Below, in pieces: positions 62,638 to 64,000 of a DNA stretch of 64,000 nt. Origin of the DNA: Vreelandella zhaodongensis (GTDB lineage Bacteria > Pseudomonadota > Gammaproteobacteria > Pseudomonadales > Halomonadaceae); assembly GCF_013415115.1 (NCBI RefSeq), contig NZ_JACCDD010000004.1, forward strand, positions 248,001 through 312,000, in the 5' to 3' direction. The notes below the pieces were generated by a model. It saw nothing but the letters and a program-made list of their open reading frames with translations, did not search any database and was not told the DNA's origin. The position numbers and the translations under genes are program-made. Every line of letters starts with the position of its first letter. Position 1 is the stretch's first letter.

Positions 62638-62895
62638 ATGATTCGACTTGGTTTACTGCTGCTTGTTCTCCCCGTCATAGTACTGCTCGGCGTTTATTTC
62701 TGGGAGCTAGGCGATGTACGCGCCTGCCAGCTGGATGGCGGGCACTGGGACTACCTAGCAAGCGTGTGCCGCGACACGCCACAGCCGTTTGTATCATGGT
62801 TAGAACGCTCACCGCTGTTGGTCAATGGAGGCATGTTGCTCTCGGTGGTTGGCTTAGTCATGTGCATGATTGGCTTTTATACCAAATCTCGTTAG
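62638..62895 (+). CDS. Small two-helix inner-membrane protein
   Basis: An 85-residue protein with transmembrane segments at about 3-20 (LGLLLLVLPVIVLLGVYFW) and 61-80 (GMLLSVVGLVMCMIGFY). Between them lies a 40-residue loop with two Cys (ACQLDGGHWDYLASVCR) that could form a periplasmic disulfide. It follows the M48 protease by 22 bases and may be co-transcribed. No function is recognised. Confidence 0.65.
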   Translation: MIRLGLLLLVLPVIVLLGVYFWELGDVRACQLDGGHWDYLASVCRDTPQPFVSWLERSPLLVNGGMLLSVVGLVMCMIGFYTKSR

Positions 62896-62921
62896 CAACG
62901 GGAGAACCACTCGCATTAACC

Positions 62922-62952
62922 AAAAAAGGCAGCCGCGATGGCTGCCTTTTTT
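62922..62952. terminator. Bidirectional terminator before aroE end
   Basis: A stem GGCAGCC/GGCTGCC extended by AAAAAA/TTTTTT with loop GCGAT, between convergent genes. Confidence 0.93.
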
Positions 62953-62968
62953 GTCGAACGTTCGAAAG

Positions 62969-63796
62969 CTAGTCGCTGGCGATGTTCAACGATTGCCGTA
63001 ACAGTGTGCGCACCGAAGCAGTTTCGGGCCTCACGTTACGCCACAAGAAAAAGGATTCGGCGGCTTGTTCTACCAGCATACCCAGACCATCGAGCAGCTT
63101 AGCACCACGTGGCCCTGCCCACTGTAAAAACACGGTGGGTTCTGAGCCATACATCATGTCGTAGGCCCAAGCCCCTGGGTTAAATACGCTATCTGGCAAC
63201 GGCGGCAAATCACCGGAAAGACTGGCGCTGGTGCCATTGATCACTAGATCAAACTGGCCTTCTAACGTGTCAAATCCGCCGCCCTGAAGGGTGCCTAAAT
63301 CGGCAAACGCTTCTGCTAATTGGGCGGCTTTCTCCGCCGTTCGATTGACGATAACCACATCATGGGGTTGCTCAGCAAGCAGCGGTTCAAGCACGCCACG
63401 CACCGCACCGCCTGCGCCAATCACTAGCACGCGTTTATCCTGGATGGGGACGCGGTGGTACCCGAGGTCACGTACCAGCCCAATGCCATCAGTGGTATCA
63501 CCGTAGGTGCGGCCGTTGCCGCCGACAACCAGCGTATTCACCGCCTGAGCACGCTTGGCGCGGTGGCTCAAGGTATCGCACAACGCAAAGGCATCGCCCT
63601 TAAACGGTACGGTGACGTTTGCCCCGCGGCCACCCGTTGCCACAAATTCTCGCCAAGCGCTGGAAAAGCCCTCCACCGGTGCAAGTTCGGCAGTATAGGT
63701 CATGGATTGCTGGGTTTGATTGGCAAACTCACCGTGAATTAATGGTGACTTAGAGTGCTTAATCGGATTGCCAAACACACAGTAACGATCAGTCAT
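62969..63796 (-). CDS. aroE: Shikimate dehydrogenase
   Basis: A 275-residue NADP-dependent enzyme: [21 protein letters not shown] at the start, [17 protein letters not shown] (catalytic Lys, about 65), [10 protein letters not shown], the Rossmann motif [18 protein letters not shown] (about 122-139) and NRTAEKA, with [17 protein letters not shown] near the end. It reduces 3-dehydroshikimate to shikimate. It follows hemF by nine bases on the same strand, the common hemF-aroE order. A ggagc site precedes ATG. Confidence 0.96.
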   Translation of the reverse strand: MTDRYCVFGNPIKHSKSPLIHGEFANQTQQSMTYTAELAPVEGFSSAWREFVATGGRGANVTVPFKGDAFALCDTLSHRAKRAQAVNTLVVGGNGRTYGDTTDGIGLVRDLGYHRVPIQDKRVLVIGAGGAVRGVLEPLLAEQPHDVVIVNRTAEKAAQLAEAFADLGTLQGGGFDTLEGQFDLVINGTSASLSGDLPPLPDSVFNPGAWAYDMMYGSEPTVFLQWAGPRGAKLLDGLGMLVEQAAESFFLWRNVRPETASVRTLLRQSLNIASD

Positions 63797-63805
63797 ATAA
63801 GCTCC

Positions 63806-64000
<195 letters not shown>

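Noticed and set aside
62954-62965. Perfect palindrome TCGAACGTTCGA as an SOS box
   Set aside because: It lacks the spacer of known LexA boxes and lies between convergent gene ends, not at a promoter.

Overview
The window reads as chromosome of a halophilic gammaproteobacterium, most likely Halomonas or a close relative. This is inferred from acidic proteins, moderately high GC, the blocks queA-tgt-yajC-secDF and pilW-rodZ-ispG-hisS-yfgM-bamB-der, and TRAP transport genes; no rRNA is present to confirm it. Gene density is high, and the only stretch of about 600 bases without a gene is 26946-27553.

1-10.6 kb: the end of a ubiquinone-type FAD hydroxylase, an exported MetX-like alpha/beta hydrolase, RNase Z, and then a defence island on the minus strand. 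The island holds a HigA-like antitoxin whose higB partner survives only as a 31-codon tail, an AT-rich membrane protein resembling the PutAbiC abortive-infection family, and a tightly coupled four-gene SMC operon (SMC, MukE-like, MukF-like, Toprim) of the Wadjet/MksBEFG kind in the unusual order C-B-A-D.

10.7-20.4 kb: a HisC-like aminotransferase on the plus strand, then a long minus-strand catabolic locus. Its members are an AraC regulator, RidA, an ornithine-cyclodeaminase/ketimine-reductase homologue, a three-part TRAP transporter, two histone-deacetylase-superfamily amidohydrolases and an IlvE-type aminotransferase. Together they suggest uptake, deacetylation, transamination and reduction of an N-acetylated amine or amino acid.

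20.5-27.0 kb: one gene for a protein of about 2140 residues, with an adhesin-like N-terminus and about 11-12 diverged repeats of about 115 residues.

27.27-38.64 kb: a complete filamentous-phage (inovirus) prophage integrated in tRNA-Leu(CAA). It is bounded by a perfect 55-bp direct repeat and carries a repressor and operator, small control genes, ssDNA-binding protein, coat proteins, pIII, pVI-like protein, Zot/pI, secretin pIV, rolling-circle initiator and tyrosine integrase, plus two cargo genes at its left end.

38.7-64 kb: housekeeping core. It includes queuosine synthesis (queA, tgt), protein export (yajC, secD, secF), a SuhB homologue that has lost its metal ligands, trmJ, cysE, a reduced isc cluster (iscR, iscS, iscA), ndk, rlmN, pilW, rodZ, ispG, hisS, yfgM, bamB and der. 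After these come a PAS-GGDEF protein, a lipoprotein, a DUF815-like ATPase, an M48 metalloprotease, aroE and the end of hemF. Three intergenic or gene-end tracts (1637-1696, 17999-18058, 43380-43454) are short tandem repeats with 12- or 15-bp periods; the one between secD and secF forms a 34-codon micro-ORF that overlaps both genes.
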